Program-made: the position numbers and the translations under genes | NCBI GenBank assembly: GCA_014655195.1 | Contig: BNBH01000015.1 | Location: 1 to 64,000 of the forward strand | DNA: 64,000 bases | Direction: 5' to 3' | DNA from: Streptomyces cellulosae | Lineage (GTDB): Bacteria > Actinomycetota > Actinomycetes > Streptomycetales > Streptomycetaceae | Part shown: positions 41,103 through 49,266 of the stretch, one piece after another | Layout of the letters: each line of letters starts with the position of its first letter | How positions within the stretch are numbered: the first letter of the stretch is position 1 | Notes under the pieces: generated by a model | Databases searched by the model: none | The model's input: only the letters and a program-made list of their open reading frames with translations | Told to the model about the DNA's origin: nothing

Positions 41103-41597
41103 TCAGACGACCTGGTGGAGCCAGCGGACCGGGGCGCCCTCTCCCGCGTAGCGGAAGGGTTCCAGTTCGTCGTCCCAGGGCTTGCCGAGGAGCTTGGCGA
41201 TCTCCGACTCCAGGTCGGTGTCCTCCGTGCGGGAGCGGACCAGCGCGGCGCGCAGTCGGTCCTCCGGGATGAGGATGTCGCCGTGGATGCCGGTGACGGC
41301 GTGGAAGATGCCGAGGTCGGGGGTGCAGCTGTAGCGCTCGCCCTCGGCGGTGGGGCACGGCTCGGAGGTGACCTCGAAGCGCAGCATCTGCCAGCCGCGC
41401 AGCGCGGAGGCGAGCTTGGAGGCGGTGCCGGCCTGACCCTGCCAGGAGAACTCGGAGCGCCAGGTGCCGGGGGCGGCCGGCTGGCGGATCCAGTCCAGGC
41501 TGACGCGCGTGCCGAGCACCCCGGCGACGGCCCACTCGACGTGCGGGCACAGCGCGCGCGGCGCGGAGTGCACGTACAGAACTCCACGAGTCGTCAC
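41103..41597 (-). CDS. DUF3145 family protein
   Basis: A 164-residue soluble protein with the DUF3145 pattern: TTRGVLYVHSAPRALCPHVEWA at the start, WRSEFSWQGQAGTASKLASAL, RGWQMLRFEVTSEP, and a C-terminal PWDDELEPFRYAGEG. This family is typical of Streptomyces and often lies next to the fab operon. Function is unknown. GTG 41597 is set by GGAGG five bases upstream. It converges on fabF. Confidence 0.92.
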   Translation of the reverse strand: MTTRGVLYVHSAPRALCPHVEWAVAGVLGTRVSLDWIRQPAAPGTWRSEFSWQGQAGTASKLASALRGWQMLRFEVTSEPCPTAEGERYSCTPDLGIFHAVTGIHGDILIPEDRLRAALVRSRTEDTDLESEIAKLLGKPWDDELEPFRYAGEGAPVRWLHQVV

Positions 41598-41872
41598 CGG
41601 AACCTCCGGGCTGAGCGGGTCGTCTTCGATCGGGCGGTGCGGTCACGGCCCGGCGGGCCGCGTTGAGGGCGAGGCTACCGTGCGACGGGGCAAGGAGTGT
41701 GACGTACCGTCCGTCCCGGTGGCGGGAAAGTCGTGCCTTTCACCCGGCAGGACGTCTGTGCGGGCGCCCGGGGTTCATTCCGGACGGGCCCCTCGGAGAA
41801 GCGGGAACTCCCGCGCGTTGTTATGGGTTGGGGGACGGCACGGACGGGACGGGACGCTCGGGGAGGCGGCGG

Positions 41873-42772
41873 ATGGCACAGGCGACGCGGAGGCGGGGAC
41901 GCCGTGCGCGGGCCGTGCTCGCCGCGGTGGCGGCCCTCGCGTTCGGCGTGGCGGGCTGCGACGCGGGCGGCGGGGAGAAGCCCGGTGCGGCCGTCCCGAA
42001 GTCGCCCTCCCCCAGGCCGACGCCGTTGTGGGACACCCGCCCGGACTCGGTGGCCGCGGTGGGCGACTCCATCACCCGGGGGTTCGACGCGTGCGCGGTG
42101 CTGACGGACTGCCCGGAGGTGTCGTGGGCGACGGGTGACAGCGCACAGGTCGACAGTCTGGCCGTACGGCTGCTGGGGCGGGCCGGGGCGGCCGGGCGGA
42201 GCTGGAACTACGCGGTGACCGGCGCCCGGATGGAGGACCTGCCGGGGCAGATGGCGCGTGCGGTGAAGCGGAAGCCGGAGCTGGTGGCGGTGATGGTGGG
42301 GGCGAACGACGCCTGCCGGGAGAGCGTGGCCGCGATGACGCCGGTGGAGGAGTTCCGCGCGGACTTCGAGGCGGCGATGCGCACCCTGCGCGAGGCGCTG
42401 CCGAGGACGCAGGTGTACGTGGCGAGCGTGCCGGACCTGAAGCGGCTGTGGTCGCAGGGGCGGACCAGCGCGCTGGGCCAGCAGATCTGGAAGCTGGGGA
42501 TCTGCCCGTCGATGCTGGGCGACGCGGACGCGACGGACACGGCGGCGACCGAGCGGCGGGCGACGGTGCGGCAGCGGGTGGAGGACTACAACGAGGTGCT
42601 GCGCGAGGTGTGCGCGAAGGACCGCCGCTGCCGCACCGACGGCGGCGAGGTGTACGCGTACCGGTTCGGCACCGCGGAGCTGAGCCGCTGGGACTGGTTC
42701 CACCCGAGCGTGGAGGGACAGGCGGAGCTCGCGGAGATCGCGTACCGGGCGGTCACGGCGCCGGGGCCGTGA
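41873..42772 (+). CDS. SGNH/GDSL hydrolase lipoprotein
   Basis: 299 residues. The signal peptide ends in a lipobox with Cys29 (FGVAGC), so it is exported and lipid-anchored. The SGNH blocks are in order: block I AVGDSITRGFD (nucleophile Ser), block III VGANDAC, and the C-terminal catalytic Asp/His in DWFHPSVEG. Possibly an esterase acting on cell-envelope or environmental acyl esters; the substrate is unknown. GGGAGG before ATG 41873 fixes the start. The next gene, an aldose epimerase, begins 15 bases downstream. Confidence 0.9.
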   Translation: MAQATRRRGRRARAVLAAVAALAFGVAGCDAGGGEKPGAAVPKSPSPRPTPLWDTRPDSVAAVGDSITRGFDACAVLTDCPEVSWATGDSAQVDSLAVRLLGRAGAAGRSWNYAVTGARMEDLPGQMARAVKRKPELVAVMVGANDACRESVAAMTPVEEFRADFEAAMRTLREALPRTQVYVASVPDLKRLWSQGRTSALGQQIWKLGICPSMLGDADATDTAATERRATVRQRVEDYNEVLREVCAKDRRCRTDGGEVYAYRFGTAELSRWDWFHPSVEGQAELAEIAYRAVTAPGP

Positions 42773-42787
42773 CCTATTGTTTCGCAC

Positions 42788-43759
42788 ATGAACGAACTCA
42801 TCGGCACACTTTCCGACGGCACGCCGGTGCACCGCTGGACCCTGGAGCGGGCGGGCGTACGGGTACGGATCCTGTCGTACGGCGGGATCGTGCAGGACGT
42901 CGAGGTGCCGGACCGGGACGGGCGGACCGGGAACGTGGTGCTGGGGTTCGACGGCCTGGACGGCTATCTCACGCACCCGGAGCCCTTCCTGGGCGCCCTG
43001 ATCGGCCGGTACGCGAACCGGATCGGCGGCGCGCGCTTCACCCTGGACGGCACCGAGCACGTCCTCGCGCCGAACGACGGGCCGAACTCGCTGCACGGCG
43101 GTGAGCGGGGCTTCGACAAGCGCGTCTGGGACGTCACCGAGGTCGCGCACGGGCTGCGGCTGTCGCTGGTCGCCGAGGACGGCGAGGAGGGCTTCCCGGG
43201 CCGGCTGGAGGTCACGGTGACCTACACGCTGGACGAGCGGGGCGCGCTGCGCATCGCGTACGAGGCGGTGACGGACGCCCCGACGCATGTGAACCTGACC
43301 AACCACACGTACTGGAACCTGGCCGGTTCCGGCGCCGCGGGCGGGCACGAGCTGCGGGTGGCCGCGTCCCGGTACACGCCGTCAGGTCCCGATCTGATCC
43401 CGGCCGGCGGGCCCGTGGACGTCTCCGGCACCCGCTACGACTTCCGTGAGGCGCGCAAGGCGGGCGGCGGCTACGACGACAACTTCGTGCTGGACAAGGG
43501 GGTGACGGCGGCCCCCGAGGAGGTGGCCGAGCTGTACGACCCCGCGTCGGGCCGGGTGCTGACGGTGGCCACCACGGAGCCGGGCATCCAGGTGTACACG
43601 GCGGACCACATCGGGGAGCCGTTCGAGCCGGGCGCGGGCATCGCGCTGGAGACGCAGCACTTCCCGGACTCGCCGAACCGTCCGGAGTTCCCCAGCACGG
43701 TGCTGCGGCCGGGCGAGGTGTTCCGCTCGGAGACGGTGTACGGCTTCTCGGTGCGGTAG
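42788..43759 (+). CDS. aldose 1-epimerase (mutarotase), cytosolic
   Basis: 323 residues, no signal peptide. It interconverts alpha and beta anomers of hexoses. Landmarks are SYGGIVQDVEVPDR, GRYANRIGGARF (Arg/Asn substrate contacts), NSLHGGERGFDKRVW (His about 104), VNLTNHTYWNLAG (catalytic His about 177) and ALETQHFPDSPNRP (catalytic Glu about 286). TATTGT at 42775-42780 is seven bases before the ATG, pointing to a leaderless transcript although the SGNH gene ends only 15 bases upstream. An exported paralogue lies at 56846-58000. Confidence 0.92.
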   Translation: MNELIGTLSDGTPVHRWTLERAGVRVRILSYGGIVQDVEVPDRDGRTGNVVLGFDGLDGYLTHPEPFLGALIGRYANRIGGARFTLDGTEHVLAPNDGPNSLHGGERGFDKRVWDVTEVAHGLRLSLVAEDGEEGFPGRLEVTVTYTLDERGALRIAYEAVTDAPTHVNLTNHTYWNLAGSGAAGGHELRVAASRYTPSGPDLIPAGGPVDVSGTRYDFREARKAGGGYDDNFVLDKGVTAAPEEVAELYDPASGRVLTVATTEPGIQVYTADHIGEPFEPGAGIALETQHFPDSPNRPEFPSTVLRPGEVFRSETVYGFSVR

Positions 43760-44101
43760 CGGTTCCTCGGTGGGGCCCCGGACTGCGGGGGTTCGGAGCC
43801 CCACCGCCCCGGACTCCGGGGGTCCGGACGCACATGAGCCCCGGTCCGGGGTCAGGGTCCCGGGCCGGGGCTGTACATGGGGTACCCCGCCGGACCCCGA
43901 CGTTAACCGCTCACCTGCCCGGGCGGCCGGGGATCGGGGCCATGGGAGGAATCCCGTACGAACCCTTCACATTCGGCCACGGGTGTTCCCGCGCCGGTCG
44001 GACGGTGCTCTTCGCACCGTGGTGTGATCCACCCCGGTCACGCGATACTGCGGGCTTCCGGCATCCACCCGTACCCCACGACGACGGAAGGCCCACCTCC
44101 T
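43760..44101. other. 342-base intergenic region before the C15-like gene
   Basis: It begins with a hairpin (next entry). Beyond that it has CCGGG-rich inverted segments at 43806-43870 and a moderately GC-poorer part at 43940-44050 that probably holds the promoter of the secreted C15-like protein. I looked for a riboswitch or small gene and found nothing I could support. Confidence 0.45.
43768..43806 (+). terminator. hairpin terminator after the aldose epimerase
   Basis: A 9-bp stem CGGTGGGGC/GCCCCACCG, nine bases after the stop codon. Confidence 0.65.
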
Positions 44102-45352
44102 GTGATCTCACCCCGTGTGCGCATCGGTGTGCTCGGTCTGGCCCTGCTGACCGCCCTGTCCTCCCCCGCCACCGCCACCGCCGCCGGACCCGCGGCCCCC
44201 CGCTCCGCCGCGCCGCCCACCGTCGAGGAGCTGCGCCTCGACAGGGCCGCGCCGCAGGAGATACTCCGGCGCTCCGGCTTCGACACGGTCGCGCCGGCCT
44301 TCACCCGCGCCCTGGACCGGGCCCGCTCCTACGCGGAGGCGAAGCGGGTCGTGGAGCGGGAAGGCTCCGCACTGTGGCGCAGAGCCGTGGACCGCGTGCA
44401 GGGCCGAGGCCCGGCGGGCGGCGACCTGAGCCGGGACGACGACCGGCCGCTGTACTGGGCGCGGCTCGGCATGACGCGTGAACTGCGCGGCTGGGAGCCC
44501 CGGTTCGGGCTGGACGCGGAGCGGCGGGCGCGGCTGATCGACACGCTGGAGCAGACCTCGCGCGGGCAGACCGCGATCCGCTATCCGCGTGGCGAGGGCC
44601 TGAAGCGGGTGCTGGTGACCGGCTTCGACCCGTTCACCCTGGACCGGGACATCCGCATCTCCAACCCGTCGGGCGCGGTCGCGCTGGCCCTGGACGGCAC
44701 GGTGATCGAGACGGCGAGCGGCCCGGCGCGGGTCGAGACGGCCGTGTTCCCGGTGCGCTGGCGAGACTTCTCCGACGGCGCGGTGGAGCGGGCGCTGCGG
44801 CCGCACCTGCCCGAGGTCGACCTGTTCACCACGGTGAGCCAGGGCCGGGTGGGCCGGGTCGACGTCGAGCGCACCAACGGCGCCTGGCGGGGCGGCTTCG
44901 GGGACAACGAGAACACCGGGCGGCCCGAGATCGTCCCGGTGTCCGACCCGGCCTCGCAACCGCAGTGGACGTCGACGACGCTGCCGTACACGGCGGTCAC
45001 GGCGGCGGACACGGGGCGGTTCCCGGTGTACGACAACACGAGCGTGACGGAGATCCCGGCGGGCGGCACGGGGCCCGTCGTACGGCCGGAGGGGCCGACG
45101 CCGGGCTCGACGGCGCGTGCCGGGGGCGGCGGCGACTACCTGTCCAACGAGATCGCCTACCGGGCAACGCTGCTGCGGGACCGGCTGGGGCTGCACGACA
45201 CGCTGCCGGGCGGGCATGTGCACACGCCGGTACTGGAGTTCGGGGCCGGCAACACGACGGAGGTGACCGACCCGGAGTTCGTGCGGAACCGGCTGGACAT
45301 CGTCGCGCAGGTGCGGTCGATCGTGACCGTGGCGGTGGGGGCGAAGGGCTGA
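44102..45352 (+). CDS. secreted pyroglutamyl-peptidase-like (C15 fold) protein, Cys-to-Ser
   Basis: 416 residues. Signal peptide 1-28 (cleavage near TAA-GP), a helical N-terminal extension of about 140 residues, then a C15-like fold: VLVTGFDPF (170-178), ISNPSG, QGRVGRVDVERTN with Glu256 at the usual catalytic Glu site, and GGHVHTPVL with His372 or His374. Where active enzymes have (Y/F)xCN, this protein has YLSN (346-349): Ser348 replaces the nucleophilic Cys. It is longer than normal C15 peptidases (about 215). Either it is non-peptidase or it works through serine. GTG 44102 with a weak GGAAGG is the best start. Confidence 0.8.
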   Translation: MISPRVRIGVLGLALLTALSSPATATAAGPAAPRSAAPPTVEELRLDRAAPQEILRRSGFDTVAPAFTRALDRARSYAEAKRVVEREGSALWRRAVDRVQGRGPAGGDLSRDDDRPLYWARLGMTRELRGWEPRFGLDAERRARLIDTLEQTSRGQTAIRYPRGEGLKRVLVTGFDPFTLDRDIRISNPSGAVALALDGTVIETASGPARVETAVFPVRWRDFSDGAVERALRPHLPEVDLFTTVSQGRVGRVDVERTNGAWRGGFGDNENTGRPEIVPVSDPASQPQWTSTTLPYTAVTAADTGRFPVYDNTSVTEIPAGGTGPVVRPEGPTPGSTARAGGGGDYLSNEIAYRATLLRDRLGLHDTLPGGHVHTPVLEFGAGNTTEVTDPEFVRNRLDIVAQVRSIVTVAVGAKG

Positions 45353-45360
45353 CGCCCGGG

Positions 45361-45424
45361 GGCGGGGTTTCGGGGGCTCCGCCCCCGGACCCCCGTTCGC
45401 GCGGTTCCCCGCGCCCCTAAGGGG
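45361..45424. repeat. dispersed repeat copy overlapping the end of the EI24 gene
   Basis: CGGGGGCTCCGCCCCCGG forms a hairpin, directly followed by CGCGCGGTTCCCCGCGCCCCT, the repeat core, and AAGGGG. The stop codon of the EI24 gene (45417-45419) lies inside it, so the last two or three codons of that gene come from the repeat. Confidence 0.8.
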
Positions 45425-46208
45425 TGTTGGCGTCCTCCGGCTGCTTGGCGGCGCCGTCCTGTGTCTCCTCGCCCATCAGGTCGCGGGCCATGAGGGTGGC
45501 GCCCGCCACCGCGCCGGGCATCAGGAAGACCGCGACGAACGGCACGAGGAACGCCACCGCGAGGGGTGTGCCGAAGCCCCAGACGAGGGTCTTGCGGGAG
45601 CGGAGCAGGGCGAGGCGCTCCCGCACCTCGACGCCGCGCCTCTGAAGGGCGACGGCGGTCAGCTCCTCGGTGAGGAAGAAGCCGGTGACGAAGAAGCCGA
45701 TCACCGGGACGACGGTCTGCCCGGCGACCGGGATGAACCCGAGCGCGAACAGCAGCACCGCCCACACGGCCGCCCGGAGGACGATGCGCAGGCTGTCGCG
45801 GGCGGAGATCCACAGCTCCCGCAGCAGCGGCAGGTCCGACTCGGGGGCGGTGCCGTCGGGCGAGACGTCCCGGTCGACCCGCTCGGAGAGGCTCTCGTAG
45901 AACGGCTGCCCGATGAGCAGGGTCATGGCCGTGAAGGTGAGCACGCACAGCAGCAGGGCGAGCGCGAACAGCACGGCGGTGAGGAAGCCGCGGAAGAGGC
46001 CTGTCCAGGGGTCGGCCCAGTCGTCGGCGAACGGCGTCGCCCAGCCGATCAGGTCGGAGCCCCACAGGGCGAGGGCGACCAGGGCGGCCGCGTACAGCAC
46101 CAGGGTGATCAGGCCGGGCAGCAGCCCGAAGCCGTACTGTCTGCCGTGCCGGCCGACCCACCGCTGGCCCTTCAGCAAGTACCGGAAACCCACCCCGAGA
46201 TCGCGCAT
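45417..46208 (-). CDS. EI24 domain membrane protein
   Basis: 263 residues, polytopic. Characteristic N-terminus GFRYLLKGQRWVGRHGRQYGFGLLPGLIT, a long pair of central helices, QPFYESLSERVD, and a second helical pair (LGFIPVAGQTVVPVIGFFVTGFFLTEELT) as in the EI24/CysZ fold. CysZ relatives transport sulfate; actinobacterial members are uncharacterised. TACAGT (46220-46215 on the minus strand) lies six bases before ATG 46208, suggesting a leaderless transcript. Its stop falls in a dispersed repeat. Confidence 0.88.
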   Translation of the reverse strand: MRDLGVGFRYLLKGQRWVGRHGRQYGFGLLPGLITLVLYAAALVALALWGSDLIGWATPFADDWADPWTGLFRGFLTAVLFALALLLCVLTFTAMTLLIGQPFYESLSERVDRDVSPDGTAPESDLPLLRELWISARDSLRIVLRAAVWAVLLFALGFIPVAGQTVVPVIGFFVTGFFLTEELTAVALQRRGVEVRERLALLRSRKTLVWGFGTPLAVAFLVPFVAVFLMPGAVAGATLMARDLMGEETQDGAAKQPEDANTP

Positions 46209-46247
46209 GGGAGGACTGTAGCGGGAGGCCCGGCGCGGGGATGGGAC

Positions 46248-46280
46248 AGGGCCGCACCCCACGTCCAGGGGTGCGGCCCT
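46248..46280 (-). terminator. 13-bp-stem terminator after the oxidoreductase gene
   Basis: AGGGCCGCACCCC/GGGGTGCGGCCCT, perfect, 7-base loop. It is 110 bases downstream of the oxidoreductase stop, before the EI24 promoter. Confidence 0.85.
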
Positions 46281-46389
46281 CGCCAACGCAACGACACCGG
46301 ACGGGCGGGCGTCACGGCCCGCGCGGCCCCGTGTCCGCCGGGTCCGTGACATCCGCCGCGCCGGTGGCGCCGGTCGCGGCGGTCGTCCG

Positions 46390-47412
46390 TCAGAGCTTGA
46401 CGATCATCTTTCCGGTGTTGTCGCCGCGCAGGACGCCGAGGAAGGCGTCCAGGTTGTTCTCGATGCCCTCGACGACCGTCTCGCGGTACTTCAGCTCGCC
46501 GGAGCGGATCCAGGCGCCGACCTCCTGCACGAACTGCGGCTGCAGATCGTTGTGGTCGCTGACGAGGAAGCCCTCGATGCGGCCGCGGGTCTGGATGAGA
46601 CGGGCGAGGTTCCTCGGGCCGGGCGCGGGCTCGGTGGCGTTGTAGACGGAGATCGCGCCGCAGACGGCGATACGGCCGCCCCGGTTGAGGGAGCCGATGG
46701 CCGCCTCCAGGTGGTCGCCGCCCACGTTGTCGAAGTACACGTCGACGCCGTCGGGAGCGGCGGCGCGGAGCTGCTCGCTCACGGGGCCGTTCTTGTAGTT
46801 GAACGCGGCGTCGAAGCCGTACTCCTCGGTGAGGAGCTTGACCTTCTCGTCGGAGCCGGCGGAGCCGATCACCCGGGAGGCGCCCTTGAGCTTGGCGATC
46901 TGGCCGACCTGGCTGCCGACGGCGCCGGCCGCGCCGGACACGAAGACGGAGTCGCCCTCCTTGAAGGAGGCGGTGCGCAGCAGGCCCGCGTAGGCGGTGA
47001 GGCCGGGCATGCCGAGCACGCCCAGGTACGCCGGGAGGGGCGCGGCCTGCGGGTCCACCTTGACGGCGGTCTTCGCGTCGACGACGGCGTACTCACGCCA
47101 GCCGTGGAAGTGCAGCAGGTGGTCGCCGACGGAGATGCCCTCGGCGTTCGACGCGACGACCTCGCCGACGGCGCCGCCCTGCATGGCCTTGCCCAGCTCG
47201 TACGGGTCGACGTAGGACTTGGCGGCGCTCATGCGGCCGCGCATGTAGGGGTCGACGGAGAGGTACTCGTTGCGCACCAGCACCTGGCCCTCGCCCGGGG
47301 TGCGGACCTCCGCCTCGACCAGCGCGAAGTTCTCCGGCTCGGGCCAGCCGACCGGGCGGCTCACCAGGTGCCACTCGCGGGCGGTGGCGGGGGGCGTGGG
47401 GGTGTCGGTCAT
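46390..47412 (-). CDS. NADP-dependent MDR-type oxidoreductase
   Basis: 340 residues, zinc-free medium-chain reductase of the leukotriene-B4-dehydrogenase/curcumin-reductase group (SVDPYMRGRM near residue 50; nucleotide motif VSGAAGAVGSQVGQIAKLKG at about 150; DVYFDNVGGDHLEAA). It reduces the C=C bond of enones and 2-alkenals with NADPH. ATG 47412 with GGAAAGG upstream is preferred over the ATG three codons earlier. It is divergent from a marR gene with two shared-core palindromes between them, so it is likely the main target of that regulator. Confidence 0.92.
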   Translation of the reverse strand: MTDTPTPPATAREWHLVSRPVGWPEPENFALVEAEVRTPGEGQVLVRNEYLSVDPYMRGRMSAAKSYVDPYELGKAMQGGAVGEVVASNAEGISVGDHLLHFHGWREYAVVDAKTAVKVDPQAAPLPAYLGVLGMPGLTAYAGLLRTASFKEGDSVFVSGAAGAVGSQVGQIAKLKGASRVIGSAGSDEKVKLLTEEYGFDAAFNYKNGPVSEQLRAAAPDGVDVYFDNVGGDHLEAAIGSLNRGGRIAVCGAISVYNATEPAPGPRNLARLIQTRGRIEGFLVSDHNDLQPQFVQEVGAWIRSGELKYRETVVEGIENNLDAFLGVLRGDNTGKMIVKL

Positions 47413-47435
47413 GTGGAGCACCTTTCCTCGAATAC

Positions 47436-47473
47436 TTCAGCACCTGAAACAACCATGCGACTGAATATTTCAG
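47436..47473. promoter_or_regulatory. MarR operator pair in the divergent region
   Basis: TTCAG-CAC-CTGAA (47436-47448) and CTGAA-TAT-TTCAG (47461-47473) are perfect 5-bp inverted repeats built from the same half-sites in opposite order. The second overlaps a TTTCAG (47468-47473) that sits 17 bp before TACCCT (47491-47496), the likely marR promoter. Confidence 0.75.
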
Positions 47474-47503
47474 GAAGTCAAGCACACGGGTACCCTGGTG
47501 GGC

Positions 47504-47953
47504 ATGGCCACACCCCGTTCCGCGCCCAGCCGCCCCGACGACCTCACCCTGGAGGTCGTCGAGCTGATCGGCGCGGTCGTGGCGCGCTACCACGAGGAGT
47601 ACGAGGAGGCCGCCGCGGAGCACGCGCTGACCGGCGCGCAGGCGCGGCTGCTGAGCCTGCTCAGCCTGGAGCCGCTGCCGATGCGGAGGCTGGCGCAGCG
47701 GCTGAAGTGCGAGCCGTCGAACGTCACGGGCATCGTGGACCGGCTGGAGGCCCGCGGCCTGGTGGAGCGGCGCCCGGACCCGGCGGACCGGCGCGTGAAG
47801 CTGGCGGCGGCGACGCACGAGGGGCGGCGGGTGGCGCGCGGCCTCCAGGAGTCCCTGCGGTTCGCCCGGGAGCCGCTGGCGGGACTGTCCGACCCGGAGC
47901 GGGTGGCGCTGCGGGACGCGTTGCGGAGGATGCTGGGGGTCGAGGGCGGCTAG
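47504..47953 (+). CDS. MarR family transcriptional regulator
   Basis: 149 residues, winged-helix MarR fold: LTGAQARLLSLLSLEPLPMRRLAQRLKCEPSNVTGIVDRLEARGLV with wing RRPDPADRRVKLAAATHEG. It most likely represses itself and the divergent enone/alkenal reductase, responding to phenolic or electrophilic compounds. The lone Cys near residue 68 lies in the recognition helix. ATG 47504 lies seven bases after TACCCT, so the mRNA is probably leaderless. Confidence 0.92.
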   Translation: MATPRSAPSRPDDLTLEVVELIGAVVARYHEEYEEAAAEHALTGAQARLLSLLSLEPLPMRRLAQRLKCEPSNVTGIVDRLEARGLVERRPDPADRRVKLAAATHEGRRVARGLQESLRFAREPLAGLSDPERVALRDALRRMLGVEGG

Positions 47954-48058
47954 GTCCCGTTTCACGCTCCCCTGCGGCGCTGTCGGCGCCGCGTACTAGC
48001 GTTCCCGGTCACGGCCGTCGCGGGGACGGCCGGCCGGACATCAGGTCCGGTGCGGGTG

Positions 48059-48141
48059 CGTGGGGGTTGCTCGCGCCGTACCGCGCGCCCCTTCGGGGCG
48101 CGTTCACCGCAGCACCCTAGGGGCGCGGGGAACTGCGCGAA
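48059..48141. repeat. dispersed GC-rich repeat, full inverted copy
   Basis: Left part GTGGGGGTTGCTCGCGCCGT, a short hairpin GCGCCCCTTCGGGGCGC, and right arm AGGGGCGCGGGGAACTGCGCG identical to the right arm at 7994-8014. It lies in the 276-base gene-free space between marR and the zinc-finger membrane protein gene. Confidence 0.8.
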
Positions 48142-48229
48142 CGGCCCATGGCGGCCCGCAGGCGCCGATATCCGCCCGGCCGCCCCGTACCGGGCGCGCC
48201 GCTTCCGACAAGCGGGCGTAGCCCAGAAC

Positions 48230-49027
48230 CTACGTGCACCACCACAAGAACTTCTTGCACGTCTTCGTCGGCTCCGGTTCCGGCTCCGGTTCCTCCGTCG
48301 TGGGGTCCGGGTCCGGCGCGTCCGTCTCCGAGGGGTCCTCCGGGGGCTGCTCCGACGTCGGGGCGTCCTGCGTGGGGGTGTCGGCCGCGGCCGACGACGT
48401 CGTCGCCTCCGCCGACTCCTTGTCCGCCTCCTTCGACTCCTCGTCCTCCGGGGAGGACGCGGACGCCGAGACGGAGCCCGACGCTCCGGGGCTCGGGGAC
48501 GCCCCCGGCTCCCCCGGGCGCGGAGCGCTTCCGCTCTCCGACTCGCCGGGCTCGACCTCGTCCGCGCCGCCGTCGACCGACTCGTCGCCCGCGACGGCGG
48601 GACGCGGGTCGGAGCCGGGCGCGTCCAGGCCCAGTTCCGCCAGGCTCAGTCCGCCGGCCGCGAGGACGAAACCGGCGACGATCAGCAGGGTGCGGTTGCG
48701 CCGGCGGCGGTGGGCGGCCGCCTTGCGGTCCCGGCGGCTCTGTCCGGCGCCGGCGTCGTCCTCGCTCACCGCGGGCCGCTTCCCCCGGCGCCGGTCCGCG
48801 CGCCGGCCGCGGGGCGGGGTGTCCGCCGGTTCCTCGTCCGGGTCGGGGTCCTCGTCCTCCCGACGGTATGCACCGGTGTCGTACCCGTCGCCCGTCTCCG
48901 CCCCCAGGGGCGCGCCCCCCTCGGGCGCGGCGGCCTGCTGGGCGCGCAGCGTCTCGACGGGCGTGCCGCAACCAGGGCAGGCCAGGGCGCCGTTGAGGTG
49001 CCGTCGGCACGGGTGGCAAAAGTCCAT
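48230..49027 (-). CDS. zinc-finger, serine/acid-rich membrane protein (SCO2400-like)
   Basis: 265 residues. N-terminal CxxC ... CPGCG (residues 4-21) is a zinc ribbon (MDFCHPCRRHLNGALACPGC). Then a disordered charged region, a single membrane helix at about 113-132 (TLLIVAGFVLAAGGLSLAEL), and a long extracellular tail rich in S, E, D, P and T ending KKFLWWCT. I recall this as a Streptomyces family named after SCO2400. Function is unknown. The cytosolic ribbon plus external disordered tail suggests a receptor, scaffold or sporulation-related membrane protein (inference). Confidence 0.8.
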   Translation of the reverse strand: MDFCHPCRRHLNGALACPGCGTPVETLRAQQAAAPEGGAPLGAETGDGYDTGAYRREDEDPDPDEEPADTPPRGRRADRRRGKRPAVSEDDAGAGQSRRDRKAAAHRRRRNRTLLIVAGFVLAAGGLSLAELGLDAPGSDPRPAVAGDESVDGGADEVEPGESESGSAPRPGEPGASPSPGASGSVSASASSPEDEESKEADKESAEATTSSAAADTPTQDAPTSEQPPEDPSETDAPDPDPTTEEPEPEPEPTKTCKKFLWWCT

Positions 49028-49143
49028 GACGCGGGAAGGTTAGGTTCCGGTCCGGTGCGGTTCCTAGGCCTTCCTGTGAAAGTTTGGTGCGGACCCTTAC
49101 GCAATGGTTTCGAAACCGGAGAAACTCTTATGTGCGCGACCCA

Positions 49144-49219
49144 TTGACACCCCCGCCGCACCCTCCTTACTGTCTCGCCAGCATTTCGAACGTGTGACGA
49201 AATATCGAACGTATCGAAC
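49144..49219 (+). promoter_or_regulatory. promoter with TATCGAAC operator repeats, dehydratase operon
   Basis: A textbook TTGACA (49144-49149), 18-bp spacer and TACTGT (49168-49173). Just downstream of the expected start site are three direct repeats: TTTCGAACGT (49184-49193), TATCGAACGT (49203-49212) and TATCGAAC (49212-49219). A repressor bound there would block elongation. TATATCGAAC recurs before the U32-like gene at 51677-51686. Confidence 0.8.
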
Positions 49220-49266
49220 CGCCGCATCCGATGCCAGTCCACCACCGCAGCGAGGGGCCAACTGCC

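Noticed and set aside
43850..44100. Possible riboswitch (for example c-di-AMP type) before the secreted C15-like gene.
   Set aside because: I could not match conserved riboswitch core sequences; ordinary GC-rich inverted segments explain the pattern.
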